Source of the DNA: Smithellaceae bacterium
GTDB lineage: Bacteria; Desulfobacterota; Syntrophia; Syntrophales; Smithellaceae
DNA: 46,993 bases
Assembly: GCA_028693285.1 (NCBI GenBank)
Contig: JAQUVQ010000018.1
Span: 1-46,993, forward strand
Direction: 5' to 3'
Position numbers and translations under genes: made by a program. Below the pieces are notes generated by a model, which saw only the letters and a program-made list of their open reading frames with translations, was not told the DNA's origin and did not search any database. Below, one piece after another: positions 7,686 to 16,901 of the stretch. Numbering within the stretch: position 1 is the first letter of the stretch; every line of letters starts with the position of its first letter.

Positions 7686-7816
7686 AGGTTTTGGTCAATG
7701 ATTCGATGATTCAAATTCTGATCCAACCAAACCCCTTCGCCCTTTTCGTCATCTTTCAAGTTGCAATTTATTCGGGGGCGGTTTATGAAAACAAAACTTC
7801 CCTCAAAGGATTGCCG

Positions 7817-8434
7817 ATGCTGAAGATTGACCCGATAAAAATATCAAAAATCAAAGGATTTCTGGATGAGGCGGAAGCCGGTCGCCTCTATGATCTGGCC
7901 CTCGAAGCCTCCCGGTCCGCCCCCTGCCTGGAAATCGGCAGCTACTGCGGAAAATCCTCCGTCTATCTTGGGTGCGCCTGCCGGGAAAACGGCGCCATAT
8001 TTTTTTCAGTGGACCATCATACCGGCTCGGAGGAGCAGCAGCCGGGCCAGGAATATTTTGATCCCGAGCTGCTGGACAAGGAAACGGGGAAAATCGACAC
8101 GTTCCGGCTGTTTCGCAAAACGATTGAAGATTTCGATCTTCAGGACACCGTCGTCCCGATTATCGGCCGGTCGGACATCATCGGACGGGCCTGGAAGACG
8201 CCGCTTGGCCTTGTCTTTGTGGACGGAAGCCACGCCTACGAATCCGTTCTGAAAGACTATCAAGTTTGGGCGGATCACGTCCGGTCCGGCGGCTATCTGG
8301 TTTTTCACGACATTTTTCCCAATCCCGCCGACGGCGGCCAGGCGCCCTACCTCGTTTACCAACAGGCGGTCGCTTCCGGCCTCTTTGACGCAGCGCCTCT
8401 TTTCAAATCGCTGGGGGTTTTGAAAAAGAAATAA
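7817..8434 (+). CDS. Class I SAM-dependent methyltransferase (Methyltransf_24 type)
   Basis: 205 aa. The SAM-binding glycine motif is LEIGSYCGKSSVYLG (about residues 35-50), and an acidic motif 2 (FFSVDHH) follows. VFVDGSHAYESVLKDY near residue 135 is the typical block of the Methyltransf_24/CmcI-like group, many of which act on sugars or secondary metabolites. The start ATG at 7817 has AAAGGA 6 nt upstream; the open frame extends back to 7691, but without conserved sequence. It stands alone, divergent from the toxin-antitoxin pair and convergent with the radical SAM gene. The substrate is unknown; proximity to the glycosyltransferase operon suggests a sugar or lipid, as inference only. Confidence 0.85.
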   Translation: MLKIDPIKISKIKGFLDEAEAGRLYDLALEASRSAPCLEIGSYCGKSSVYLGCACRENGAIFFSVDHHTGSEEQQPGQEYFDPELLDKETGKIDTFRLFRKTIEDFDLQDTVVPIIGRSDIIGRAWKTPLGLVFVDGSHAYESVLKDYQVWADHVRSGGYLVFHDIFPNPADGGQAPYLVYQQAVASGLFDAAPLFKSLGVLKKK

Positions 8435-8494
8435 AAGATTGAACGGAAAAAATACAGTTTAGCCTTATAGGCCGCGCGCAGTCATCCGAAGGTT

Positions 8495-10069
8495 TCAGCT
8501 CCAGCGCCAGATGCAGCCCCTGTCGCTGAAATCGGCTCTCAGATAGCCTTTGGCGATAAAATCCCGCACGGTCGATTCAACCACTGCGGGATCGCCGGAA
8601 ATGGATTCCTTCATTCTTTCGATGAGCAGGTTTTCCGCCTCGTCTTTGCTTCCGCCGCCGGCCAGGGATGAATCGATGACGCCCAGGCGCTCCACGAGGT
8701 CTTCCTTGAGAATGGCATACGTGATTTTCGTCCGGCTCTGCCCTTCAACCCGCAAATCGTCGTAGGGGGTGTTTTTCCCCGTCTTGTAGTTGTCCACCAC
8801 CTTTTGCCAGTCGCCGTTCACCTCGGCTTCATATCGGGCGACAAAATCCCGAATGTCCTGGGGCACAAGCTCCGATGTTTTCACGATCGCGTCGTTGGCA
8901 TCATATTTGGACCAGTCGCGGGTCAGAATCTGCAGATCATAGCGCTCCACTTTCTCGCACAGGGTCGTGCCCGGAAAAGGCGCAAGGTAGTGGTAGCCGT
9001 ACATGATGTCCAGACTCCGGGCAAATTCATCCGTCCGCTGAAGCGTTTCTTTTGTCTCTCCCGGCAGACCGACCATAAAGGAGGCGTGCGCCAGCATTCC
9101 GGACTGCTTGCACATTCGGACGGCCTCGGCCGCCTGCGCAAGCGTTATGCCCTTGCGCACCCTTTTGAGCATTTCCGGACAGCCCGATTCGACGCCGAAA
9201 CTGACGCTGTCGCAGCCCACGGACGCCATCTCATCAAACATTTCCTGCGTGACGGTGTCCACGCGCGCGAAAGCGCTCCAGGTGAATTTCAGGCCGCGCT
9301 CGCGAATGCCCCGGCAGATTTCCCGAACGCGGTTTGTGTCCGAAGCAAAAAGGTCGTCGGCGATGTTCATCCGGTCAAAGCCCATGCCAATGATCTGCTC
9401 GATCTCGTCCACCACCAGGGCCGGATTGCGGCGGCGGACTTTCGCGCCGACCATTTTTCTTCCCAGACAAAAAATGCAGCCGTGCGGACAGCCGCGGCCG
9501 GTGATCATGCTGACGGGATACCCCAGCGCCCGGTAGCGGGAAATGGGCAGCAGACGGCGTGCGGGCAGCGGAATGCGGTCCACATCCGTGATGAAGTCCC
9601 TGCGGCCGGTATGGACGATGCCGTCGCCGTCGCGATACGCGAGGCCCCGCACCTGAAGCCATTTATCTTTCCGTCGAATCAGCGGCGCGAATTCGATGAT
9701 GGTGTCGTCCGCCTCGCCGATAAACACCACGTCGATTTCCGGGTAGGTCTGCAGCGTCTCTTCCACGGTAAAGGACACATGGGGTCCGCCCATCATGGTA
9801 AGGATGCCGGGATCGATGCTTTTCACGTCGCGCAGAATCCGCTGCCCGTCGTAAAAATTCATCGTGACCGAACCGGCGCCCACGGCATCCGGCTGAAAAT
9901 CGGCCAGTTGAGCAGCCAGTTTTTCCCTGGAATAACAAGAGATGATATAGTCGAAAATCCGCACTTCGCAGCCCGCCGCTTCAAAGGCCGCGGCGACGTA
10001 GGCAATGCCCAGGGGCGGCGAGGGAAATTCTTCCAGCGGGTAAGGAGCGGCAATCACGGCAACGCGCAT
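8495..10069 (-). CDS. B12-binding domain radical SAM protein
   Basis: 524 aa. The N-terminal cobalamin-binding-like Rossmann domain covers about 1-135, starting RVAVIAAPYPLEEFPSPPLG. The radical SAM core follows with the 4Fe-4S motif GRGCPHGCIFC (C194, C198, C201). A C-terminal region of roughly 120 aa has no motif I know. The layout is that of BchE/HpnP/GenK-like enzymes, which do methylations or cyclisations at unactivated carbons and are oxygen-sensitive. The N-terminal part lacks the DxHxxG base-off motif, common in this superfamily. It is the last gene of a six-gene minus-strand block, 4 nt after the acyltransferase, so it probably modifies the product of that pathway. Substrate unknown. 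Confidence 0.9.
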   Translation of the reverse strand: MRVAVIAAPYPLEEFPSPPLGIAYVAAAFEAAGCEVRIFDYIISCYSREKLAAQLADFQPDAVGAGSVTMNFYDGQRILRDVKSIDPGILTMMGGPHVSFTVEETLQTYPEIDVVFIGEADDTIIEFAPLIRRKDKWLQVRGLAYRDGDGIVHTGRRDFITDVDRIPLPARRLLPISRYRALGYPVSMITGRGCPHGCIFCLGRKMVGAKVRRRNPALVVDEIEQIIGMGFDRMNIADDLFASDTNRVREICRGIRERGLKFTWSAFARVDTVTQEMFDEMASVGCDSVSFGVESGCPEMLKRVRKGITLAQAAEAVRMCKQSGMLAHASFMVGLPGETKETLQRTDEFARSLDIMYGYHYLAPFPGTTLCEKVERYDLQILTRDWSKYDANDAIVKTSELVPQDIRDFVARYEAEVNGDWQKVVDNYKTGKNTPYDDLRVEGQSRTKITYAILKEDLVERLGVIDSSLAGGGSKDEAENLLIERMKESISGDPAVVESTVRDFIAKGYLRADFSDRGCIWRWS

Positions 10070-10073
10070 GAGT

Positions 10074-10796
10074 TCAGTCTCCCTTTCTCGGAAAAATAAT
10101 CGACCGGAACCAGCCTATCATCGTGTTGCCTTTCATCATGTCGCGGTCAATCTCTTCAAACTCTTCGGCCAGCTTGGCGGGGTTGGCCAGCCATTCCATG
10201 CGCGTCCGGATCGGTTTGTCCGGATCCAGATATTTGATCACCGCGGCCGGGTTCCCGGCGGCAATCGCGTTGGCCGGAATATCCTTGACCACAATGGAGC
10301 CGGCGCCGATCACGGCGTTGTCCCCGATCGTCACACCTTTGCAGATCACGGCGTTTTCGCCCAGCCAGACGTTGTTGCCGATGCGGACCGGCTGTGTAAC
10401 GCCCACCGGCTGGCTGCGATCGTACAAATCATGCCAGTCGGAATCGCTGATGCTGACATGCTGGGCCGTCATGCAGCCGTCGCCCATCGTGACAGATGTG
10501 GCCGCCATAATTCTCGTCCCCGGGCAGATCAGGCAGCAACGGCCGATTTCGATCTTCCCTGCGCTTTTCCAGGCCGGCCAGACGGTCAGCCTGACTTTCT
10601 TGTCCGGGGTGGCAATGACATTCGAATGATCCCCAAGGGAAACCGGTCCGCCGAAGATTTCCACGTGCCAAGGCTTCATGAATACCAGTCCCCGGCCGAA
10701 ATACTCGAACTGCGGCGCCAGAAAATATTGAGCGTACATTTTCTGAAACCGGTTGTAAAAGCGCTTGACGTAATAGGGTCGGTGATCCTTCAGCAA
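10074..10796 (-). CDS. Hexapeptide-repeat (left-handed beta helix) acyltransferase
   Basis: 240 aa. Hexapeptide repeats run from about residue 60 to 190 (IGRCCLICPGTRIMAATSV, IGNNVWLGENAVICKGVTIG, IGAGSIVVKDIPANAIAAGN), ending with the usual NPAAVIKYL. The C-terminal tail resembles sugar O-acetyltransferases of the WbbJ/maltose acetyltransferase type. The start is TTG at 10796 with AGAGGA 6 nt before it; no ATG fits as well. It lies between the toroid protein (94-nt gap) and the radical SAM gene (4-nt gap). Likely to acylate a sugar or glycolipid made by the neighbouring glycosyltransferase. Confidence 0.9.
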   Translation of the reverse strand: MLKDHRPYYVKRFYNRFQKMYAQYFLAPQFEYFGRGLVFMKPWHVEIFGGPVSLGDHSNVIATPDKKVRLTVWPAWKSAGKIEIGRCCLICPGTRIMAATSVTMGDGCMTAQHVSISDSDWHDLYDRSQPVGVTQPVRIGNNVWLGENAVICKGVTIGDNAVIGAGSIVVKDIPANAIAAGNPAAVIKYLDPDKPIRTRMEWLANPAKLAEEFEEIDRDMMKGNTMIGWFRSIIFPRKGD

Positions 10797-10890
10797 TGCT
10801 TTCCTCTTTTCAAAGTGCCGCGGCTGACAATGAACATCAAAAATCCCGCCGCCGGGAGTCCGCGGTACCGTTTTCGGAAATGGATGGGGT

Positions 10891-11916
10891 TTACTCCGGC
10901 CAGGAGCTGTGGGCGAATATTTTCGAGGCCGGCGTCATGCCGTTGAGCGCATCCCAGGCCAGCAAAACCGCGGCGGCCGTCCAGCCGGTTTTTTCCTCCG
11001 GCCAGATCACCGTGTCGGGAAACGTCACGCCCATCCAGTAGGAACCGTCGAAATAGCGCTTGTCGCCAAGCCAGCTGAAGATGGCCCGCGCCCGGGTGTG
11101 GTCTTCCATGGCGGCCAGCGTCAGGATGAATTCCGATGTTTCGGCCATCGTCACCCAGGGACGGTCGCTGACGCAGCGCACTCCCCAGTCGGGCACGACA
11201 AACTTGTCCCACAAGTGATCGATGCGGGCTTTCGCCTCGTTTCCCCTGACGGCTCCGCACAGGATGGGATAGTACCAGTCCATCGAAAAACGGGATTTGA
11301 TCATGTTGAAAAGATCCGGGCGGCTGCGTATGGTTTCTCCCAGCCGCTCTCTGGCCTTCTGCCAGGCGGGCTTTTTGATGTCCAGCAGGTCCGCGACGGC
11401 CAGCGCGCACTTGAGGCTCATGTAAATCGAGCTGCATCCGGTCAAAAGCGCCATCCGGTCGATGGCCCCCTCGCGGTTTCTGGCCCAGTAGATTTCTCCA
11501 TCCGGCGCCTGCATGTTGACCGCGTATTGAATGCCGCGTGATAAAGACGGCCACATGGTTCTGAGAAAAGTCCTGTCGCCCGTAATCAGATAGTGATGGT
11601 AAACGCCTACGGCGATATAGGCGGCAAAATGGGTTTCCTTCGTTGAATTGGTGACCACTCCGTCGCGGATTTCCGACCACCAGCTTCCGTCCGGCAACTG
11701 GGCGGAAACCAGCCAGGCATAGGCGCGCTCCGCCTCGGCGGTCCATCCGGCGACGCTCAGGCCCATCGCGCTTTCAATGTGGTCCCAGGGATCCGTCTTT
11801 CCGCCCCGCGACCAGGGGATTTCACCGTTTTCCTTCTGCAGGGAGGCGATGAATTCGGCCACCTTTTCCACATCAATGGGTTTGAGCTCTTCGCTCAGCG
11901 ATATATTCAATTCCAT
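10891..11916 (-). CDS. Alpha/alpha-toroid protein, prenyltransferase/terpene-cyclase-like
   Basis: 341 aa, soluble. The sequence is a series of helix pairs with recurring QxPDGSWW/DGEIYW-type turns, for example TDPWDHIESAMGLSVAGW (about 41-58), AQLPDGSWWSEIRDG and TGCSSIYMSLKCALAVADL. This is the (alpha/alpha)6 barrel pattern of the family usually named prenyltransferase or squalene-cyclase-like, which also resembles glycoside hydrolase toroids. From memory, close relatives sit beside glycosyltransferases and methyltransferases in other phyla too. No catalytic DXDD motif is visible, so a cyclase reaction is not supported. It follows the methyltransferase by 4 nt, so the two are surely co-translated. 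True activity unknown. Confidence 0.75.
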   Translation of the reverse strand: MELNISLSEELKPIDVEKVAEFIASLQKENGEIPWSRGGKTDPWDHIESAMGLSVAGWTAEAERAYAWLVSAQLPDGSWWSEIRDGVVTNSTKETHFAAYIAVGVYHHYLITGDRTFLRTMWPSLSRGIQYAVNMQAPDGEIYWARNREGAIDRMALLTGCSSIYMSLKCALAVADLLDIKKPAWQKARERLGETIRSRPDLFNMIKSRFSMDWYYPILCGAVRGNEAKARIDHLWDKFVVPDWGVRCVSDRPWVTMAETSEFILTLAAMEDHTRARAIFSWLGDKRYFDGSYWMGVTFPDTVIWPEEKTGWTAAAVLLAWDALNGMTPASKIFAHSSWPE

Positions 11917-11920
11917 ACGG

Positions 11921-12622
11921 TCAGCCCTTTTTCGAATAAAACACGATGCTCTTTCCGATGACCGGATTCAACGCTTCCTCCAGAACCCGCACCGCCCTTG
12001 GCTTGCAGAACATGTCCCAAACCAGAAACCGATGATAAAGCTTCACAAAATAATTATTGTCGTTCTTGATGCCGACCAGGCACTTAAGCCACCAGTAGGG
12101 CGCGTGCAGCGCATGTTTGTAATTGATCTTCCAGCACTTCATCCCCTGCACCGCCAGCATCTTTTGCAGATTTTTCTTTTTGTAAATTCGGATGTGCCCG
12201 CCTTCGTCGCTCGAGTACGCCGGAGATATCATCCAGCAGATGCGCTCGGAAAAATAGCGCGGAACGCTGACGACCAGCGTGCCCCGGGGCTTCAGCGCGC
12301 GGACCAGCTCCTTCAGCGCGGCTTCGTGCTCCGGAATGTGCTCCAGCACCTCGGAGCAGATCACGCAGTCGAAAGTTTCATTCGCAAAGGGCATTTTCGT
12401 AATATCGGCGGCCTCCACGGAAACCTCCCGGGAAAGCGCGTCCGGCATCTCCGAGAGCGCTTTCGCCGCCTCGGCCACATCGGCGGGGTTGCGGTCGATT
12501 CCGAATATTTTCAGGCCCGGCAGTCTCGCCAGCGCCCGCAGATGTCTGCCCGTGCCGCATCCGGCATCCAGAACCGCGAATCCCGGCTTCAGATTCAGCT
12601 CCTGCAAATCAATGGTAATCAT
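11921..12622 (-). CDS. Class I SAM-dependent methyltransferase
   Basis: 233 aa. Motif I is VLDAGCGTGRHL (about residues 17-28), motif II GIDRNPADV, post-motif ADITKMPFANETFDCVICSE, then a Methyltransf_11-type C-terminal half with an aromatic and basic stretch (ALHAPYWWLKCLVG) that may meet a lipid or membrane. The start ATG at 12622 overlaps the glycosyltransferase end by 14 nt, which rules out the much longer open frame extending to 12775. It sits mid-operon between a GT4 glycosyltransferase and the toroid protein. Probably methylates a sugar or lipid carrier; the substrate is not identifiable. Confidence 0.9.
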   Translation of the reverse strand: MITIDLQELNLKPGFAVLDAGCGTGRHLRALARLPGLKIFGIDRNPADVAEAAKALSEMPDALSREVSVEAADITKMPFANETFDCVICSEVLEHIPEHEAALKELVRALKPRGTLVVSVPRYFSERICWMISPAYSSDEGGHIRIYKKKNLQKMLAVQGMKCWKINYKHALHAPYWWLKCLVGIKNDNNYFVKLYHRFLVWDMFCKPRAVRVLEEALNPVIGKSIVFYSKKG

Positions 12623-13862
12623 GGATTGCCTCGCGATAAACCTCAACCGATTCCCGGGCGGCCTTTTCCCAGCTGAACACGGAATGAACGCGCCTAAGCC
12701 CCTCCCGCGCGTATTTTTGCCTTTCTTCGGAAGAGTCCAGCAGATGCTCGATTGCCCGCGCCAGCGCCGGCGCATCCGCGGGCGGAACGATGATCCCGGC
12801 GTCCCCCACCACTTCCGGAAGGGCCCCGCCGGCGGCGGAAATCAGCGGCACGCCGCAGGCCATCGCTTCGGCCGCGGGGATGCCGAATCCTTCGTACAGA
12901 GACGGCACGACGGCGATGGTCGATTTGGCGTAGTAATCGGCAAATTCCTCGTTGGCGATTCGCCCGGTAAAATGCACGGTGCCGGAGAGATTCAGACGGG
13001 CCACCAGGTTTTCAATGATGCCGTCTTTTTTGGGCTGGCCGATCACCGTCAGCCGGATCGGCCGCTTTCGGCGGATCTCATCCACCGCCTCCAGCAGGTA
13101 CCGGAGCCCCTTCAGGGGCGTATCCGCGCTGTTGGTCACAATCAGGGAATTTTCCGGCCGCGGACCGTTTTGCTTGGGATAAAAGTATTCGTTGTTGACG
13201 CCGTTGTGCACCACGCGGAATTTATTTTCATCAAGGGAGAATTCCTTGGCGATGTCCTTTCGGGTGAAGGCCGACACGGTGATGATGTGGGAAAAGCTTT
13301 TGGCCACCTTAAGCTGCATGTTGATGAACGAGTACCAGCGGAACACGCGGAATTTTTGCCGCAGCGTCCTGGCCGCCTTGTATTCTTCCTGCCGGTCCAC
13401 GGTGATCGGATGGTGAATCGTGGGGATCGTCGGCATGACTTTCTGCGCCAGCCTGCCGATGCCGTAGGACAGGCACTGGTTGTCGTGGACAATGTCGTAA
13501 TCGCCGCGGTGCTTTTTCAGATAAGCATAAACCCGCTCGCCGAAGGAGAAGGGCTCGGGAAAGCCGCCCGCGCAGACGCTTGCAAACTCGTACAGATTCA
13601 GCGGCCGGGCCAGATCCCCAAAGCGCTCCGGCCGGAACAGATGGTCGGGATTGTAAAGATCCAGGCTTGGCATTTTAATCAGGCGGACGCGGTCGTCGAG
13701 CTGCGGATAGGGAGGTCCGGAGATGACATCCACAAAGTGGCCTTCATCGGCCAGCGCCTTGCTCAAATGCTTGATATACACGCCCTGCCCGCCGCAGGTG
13801 GGATTGCCACGATACGTGAGCAGACAAATCTTCAACGGCCCTGAATTTGAATTCTTTTTCAC
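12609..13862 (-). CDS. GT4-family glycosyltransferase
   Basis: 417 aa, GT-B fold. The N-terminal domain begins CLLTYRGNPTCGGQGVYIKH, with the glycine-rich donor/acceptor loop. The C-terminal nucleotide-sugar domain has VVPSLYEGFGIPAAEAMACG, containing the EX7E motif (E of EGF and E of AAE), and ends in GLRRVHSVFSWEKAARESVE. Such retaining enzymes transfer hexoses from NDP-sugars to lipids or growing glycans at the inner membrane face. The start is GTG at 13862, overlapping the PHP gene stop by 4 nt (GTGA). Confidence 0.92.
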   Translation of the reverse strand: MKKNSNSGPLKICLLTYRGNPTCGGQGVYIKHLSKALADEGHFVDVISGPPYPQLDDRVRLIKMPSLDLYNPDHLFRPERFGDLARPLNLYEFASVCAGGFPEPFSFGERVYAYLKKHRGDYDIVHDNQCLSYGIGRLAQKVMPTIPTIHHPITVDRQEEYKAARTLRQKFRVFRWYSFINMQLKVAKSFSHIITVSAFTRKDIAKEFSLDENKFRVVHNGVNNEYFYPKQNGPRPENSLIVTNSADTPLKGLRYLLEAVDEIRRKRPIRLTVIGQPKKDGIIENLVARLNLSGTVHFTGRIANEEFADYYAKSTIAVVPSLYEGFGIPAAEAMACGVPLISAAGGALPEVVGDAGIIVPPADAPALARAIEHLLDSSEERQKYAREGLRRVHSVFSWEKAARESVEVYREAIHDYH

Positions 13863-14509
13863 GCACGGGCCCTTTGAACGATCTTTTGGGAATTTTTGAA
13901 CATGATGACGATTTCTTTTTCGGATAAGCCCGCGCCGCGGGCGATGTTTACGGCCATGGGGCGGCCTGCAAAATCACCCGGCGCGTGAGCGTCGTTGTTG
14001 AGCACCAGATCCGCCCCGCATTTTCCGGCCATGGCGGCCACGTGTCCGTTGGTGTAGCTGTGCCCCCGGCGGGTGGTGATTTCCAGATAAACGCCTTTTT
14101 TCGCGGCGAGCTTCGTCTCTTCGCGTGTAATCAGCCCCGGGTGGGCAAGAATATCCACTCCGGCGCGGATGGCGGCCAGATTGGTCCCGGGAGGAACCGG
14201 CTCGGTGAGGGTTTCCCCGTGGACGACCACTATCTTCGCCCCCAGCTTTCGGGCTTCGGCCGCAAGCGAAGCGATGTCGGAGGGATCGACATGCGTCAGT
14301 TCCACGCCGGGTATCACGAAAATATCGCCTTTTTCCGAAAGCTTGCCGCAAACCCGGACCATTCGCGGAATCACGAAATCGATATTGGAATCATCGACAT
14401 GGTCCGTAAGCGCGATCGCCTTGTACCCGGCGACAAAGGCCCTTCGGGCCGTCTCCGCCGGGATGAGCGCACCGTCGCTGAAAAGGGTATGTGTATGCAG
14501 ATCAATCAC
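13859..14509 (-). CDS. PHP-domain phosphoesterase
   Basis: 216 aa from GTG at 14509. PHP metal ligands: IDLHTHTLFSDG at the very N-terminus, ALTDHVDD, PGVELTHVDP, VVHGE, ILAHPG, and NNDAHAPGD near the C-terminus. This is the trinuclear-metal phosphoesterase set (histidinol phosphatase/polymerase PHP). An upstream in-frame GTG at 14557 would add 16 unconserved residues. A weak candidate promoter (TTGACG at 14583-14578 and TAAGTG at 14560-14555) would overlap that codon, favouring the shorter form. First gene of the six-gene block; it may dephosphorylate a sugar-phosphate intermediate, which is inference. Confidence 0.88.
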   Translation of the reverse strand: MIDLHTHTLFSDGALIPAETARRAFVAGYKAIALTDHVDDSNIDFVIPRMVRVCGKLSEKGDIFVIPGVELTHVDPSDIASLAAEARKLGAKIVVVHGETLTEPVPPGTNLAAIRAGVDILAHPGLITREETKLAAKKGVYLEITTRRGHSYTNGHVAAMAGKCGADLVLNNDAHAPGDFAGRPMAVNIARGAGLSEKEIVIMFKNSQKIVQRARA

Positions 14510-14739
14510 GTGCCGCCGTCCATGAGCTTTTGAGCTTTTGCAAAAACTAGTGGTCACTTAGCAAATTTGCGGGCGTCCGTCAATAAAGATGATGAAATCA
14601 CTGAAAATGAAACAATAGTTTTGATTGTGTTTTGCGGGAAAATGACATAGACAGTCCGGCAATTGAGCGGAGAACATTTTCGAATGATGGCCCGGATCGA
14701 ACGGGGTCCCCGCGACAAAAGAACAGAAGGAGATCGTTT

Positions 14740-16548
14740 ATGCACAAGTTTACACTGGACAAGCCTGACAACCTGATCGACTGGTGGCAGGAAAGCGAAG
14801 CGAAGTTTTCCGATCGAAGACTTTTCGGCACCAAGAACAAAAGCGGCGTTTATGAATGGGTCACGTTTGGAGACGTGGGAACCCGCATCCGCAATCTCAG
14901 GGCGGGTCTGGCCAAGCTGGACATCAACCGGGGAGATGTGGTCGGCATTATCGCCAACAACCGCGTGGAATGGCCCATTGTGGCTTTCGCCGCCTGGGGG
15001 CGCATAGCCCGTTTCGTTCCCATGTACGAAGCGGAACTGGTGCAGATCTGGAAATACATCATTGCCGACAGCCAGATCAAGGTGCTGTTTGTTTCCAAGC
15101 CGGAGATCTATGAGAAAATCAAGGATTTCCCGAAGGATATTCCCACGCTGAAGCATATTTTCGTAATCGACGCCGAAGGCGAAAATTCCATGGCCGCCCT
15201 GGAAAAGAAAGGCGCCGCCAAACCCGTCGCCGCGCAGGTTCCCACACCGGACGACATCGCCGAACTCATCTACACGTCGGGCACCACCGGCAACCCCAAG
15301 GGCGTTCTTCTGTCCCACGGCAACTTCACCAGCAACTCCCTGGCCGGACTGAAAATGTATCCCGAACTGGAAAAAAACGAAGGAAGAGACGTCGTGACCC
15401 TGGCCATTCTGCCCTGGGCCCATTCTTTCGGCCAGACCGGCGAACTCTACGCGGTCATCCGTCTGGGCGGCTCCATAGGCCTGGCGGAAAGCCCCGCCAC
15501 GATTGTCGATGACATCGTCAAAGTGAGGCCCACCTTTCTGGTCGCCGTGCCCCGCGTTTTCAACCGCATCTACGACGGCCTCTGGGCCAAAATGAACAAA
15601 GAAGGGGGGCTGGCCAAATCGCTGTTTGTCATGGGCGTGGACGCCGGAAAGAAAAGGCGGGAACTGGCCGCCCGGAACCAATCCGATTTTCTCACCAATC
15701 TCAAATTCAAGATCGCGGACAAAATCGTCTTTTCGAAAATCCGGGAAAAGCTGGGCGGCCGGATACTGGGCGCCATGACCGGCAGCGCCGCGATGAATCC
15801 GGAAATCGGTCATTTCTTCTTTGACATCGGTCTGCCGGTTTACGACTGCTACGGTCTCACGGAGACCTCGCCTGCCGCAACGATGAACGCCTCCTACGCC
15901 TACCGCCTGGGGAGCGTCGGACGCGCCATCGAGAAGGTCAGGATCGTGATTGATTCTTCGGTGGTGGAGGAAGGCGCCACGGACGGCGAAATCATCGTTT
16001 ACGGCCCCAACGTCATGAAGGGCTATCACAACCGGCCCGAGGACACGGCCGCTTCGATAACGCCCGACGGCGGTTTCCGCACGGGCGACCGCGGCCGCCT
16101 GGACAAGGACGGCTACCTCTTCATCACGGGCCGCATCAAGGAGCAGTATAAGCTGGAAAACGGAAAGTTCTGCTTCCCCGTCTCCATCGAGGAAGAAATC
16201 TGCCTGCTGCCCCTGGTTCAGCAGGCGGTCATTTACGGATACAACCGCCCCTTCAACATCTGCATCGTCGTTCCCGATTTTGAAGCGCTGAAAAGCTACG
16301 CGAAGGGAAAAGGCCTGCCGACGGACATCAAAGCGCTGGTGGAAAGGCAGGACGTGGCGGACATGTACGGCGCGCTGATCACGAGCCACCTCAAAAACAA
16401 GTTCGGCGGCTACGAAATCCCCAAAAAGTTTTTGCTGATTGACGAACCGTTCACGCTGGAAAACGGCACGCTGACCCAGACCATGAAACTCAAGCGCAAA
16501 GTGGTCCTGGATAAATTTCAGGACCGGATTGAAGCGCTGTACCGATAA
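14740..16548 (+). CDS. Long-chain fatty acyl-CoA ligase, FadD15 type
   Basis: 602 aa AMP-forming ligase: fatty acid + ATP + CoA give acyl-CoA, AMP and PPi. The P-loop-like motif is LIYTSGTTGNPKGVLLSHGN, the A5 motif YDCYGLTETSP, and A7/A8 TGDRGRLDKDGYLFITGRIK. The C-terminal catalytic region reads YEIPKKFLLIDEPF with the tail TQTMKLKRK. The extended FadD15/ACSL-like insert (about residues 280-350) is present. The start ATG at 14740 has GAAGGAG 7 nt before it. It is divergent from the PHP gene and ends at a bidirectional terminator shared with HU. With the FATP-like ligase and the acyl-CoA dehydrogenase it suggests a fatty-acid-degrading anaerobe. Confidence 0.93.
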   Translation: MHKFTLDKPDNLIDWWQESEAKFSDRRLFGTKNKSGVYEWVTFGDVGTRIRNLRAGLAKLDINRGDVVGIIANNRVEWPIVAFAAWGRIARFVPMYEAELVQIWKYIIADSQIKVLFVSKPEIYEKIKDFPKDIPTLKHIFVIDAEGENSMAALEKKGAAKPVAAQVPTPDDIAELIYTSGTTGNPKGVLLSHGNFTSNSLAGLKMYPELEKNEGRDVVTLAILPWAHSFGQTGELYAVIRLGGSIGLAESPATIVDDIVKVRPTFLVAVPRVFNRIYDGLWAKMNKEGGLAKSLFVMGVDAGKKRRELAARNQSDFLTNLKFKIADKIVFSKIREKLGGRILGAMTGSAAMNPEIGHFFFDIGLPVYDCYGLTETSPAATMNASYAYRLGSVGRAIEKVRIVIDSSVVEEGATDGEIIVYGPNVMKGYHNRPEDTAASITPDGGFRTGDRGRLDKDGYLFITGRIKEQYKLENGKFCFPVSIEEEICLLPLVQQAVIYGYNRPFNICIVVPDFEALKSYAKGKGLPTDIKALVERQDVADMYGALITSHLKNKFGGYEIPKKFLLIDEPFTLENGTLTQTMKLKRKVVLDKFQDRIEALYR

Positions 16549-16575
16549 ACGGATCGTCGCCCGTCACACCGCAAT

Positions 16576-16613
16576 AAAAAAGCCGGCTCCTTTTATGAGA
16601 GCCGGCTTTTTTT
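16576..16613. terminator. Bidirectional intrinsic terminator between the acyl-CoA ligase and HU genes
   Basis: GCCGGCTC (16582-16589) pairs with GAGCCGGC (16599-16606) around a 9-nt loop. It is preceded by six A (16576-16581) and followed by seven T (16607-16613), so it can stop transcription from both converging genes. Confidence 0.93.
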
Positions 16614-16631
16614 GATGATGACAAATGAAAT

Positions 16632-16901
16632 TTATTTAACCGCGTCCTTCAAACCCTTTCCGGCCTTGAAAACCGGAACCTTCTTGGCGGCGATCTTGAT
16701 GGCTTCGCCGGTCTGGGGGTTTCTGCCTTTGCGGGCCTTTCTCTTGCTGACAGAGAAGGTGCCGAATCCCACCAGGGTTACGCTGTCGCCTTTCTTGAGC
16801 GCCTTCTGAATTGCCGCCAACGCAGCGCTGATCGCCGCATCAGCCTCTTTCTTCGTGCTTGTCACTTTTGCCACTTCTTCGACCAATTCTGCTCTGTTCA
16901 T
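16632..16901 (-). CDS. hup: HU-family nucleoid-associated DNA-binding protein
   Basis: 89 aa, the standard HU length. It begins MNRAELVEEVAKVTSTKKEA. The family signature GFGTFSVSKRKARKGRNPQT covers the DNA-intercalating beta arm, and PVFKAGKGLKDAVK ends the protein. It forms dimers that bend and wrap DNA. The Shine-Dalgarno is AAGGGG. Nothing suggests IHF rather than HU, since the arm and C-terminus are HU-like. Confidence 0.95.
   Translation of the reverse strand: MNRAELVEEVAKVTSTKKEADAAISAALAAIQKALKKGDSVTLVGFGTFSVSKRKARKGRNPQTGEAIKIAAKKVPVFKAGKGLKDAVK

Noticed and set aside
14554-16389. 611-codon open frame antisense to the first acyl-CoA ligase
   Set aside because: Mirrors the codon pattern of a clear ligase; composition rich in Arg, Gly, Asp and His with no known motif.
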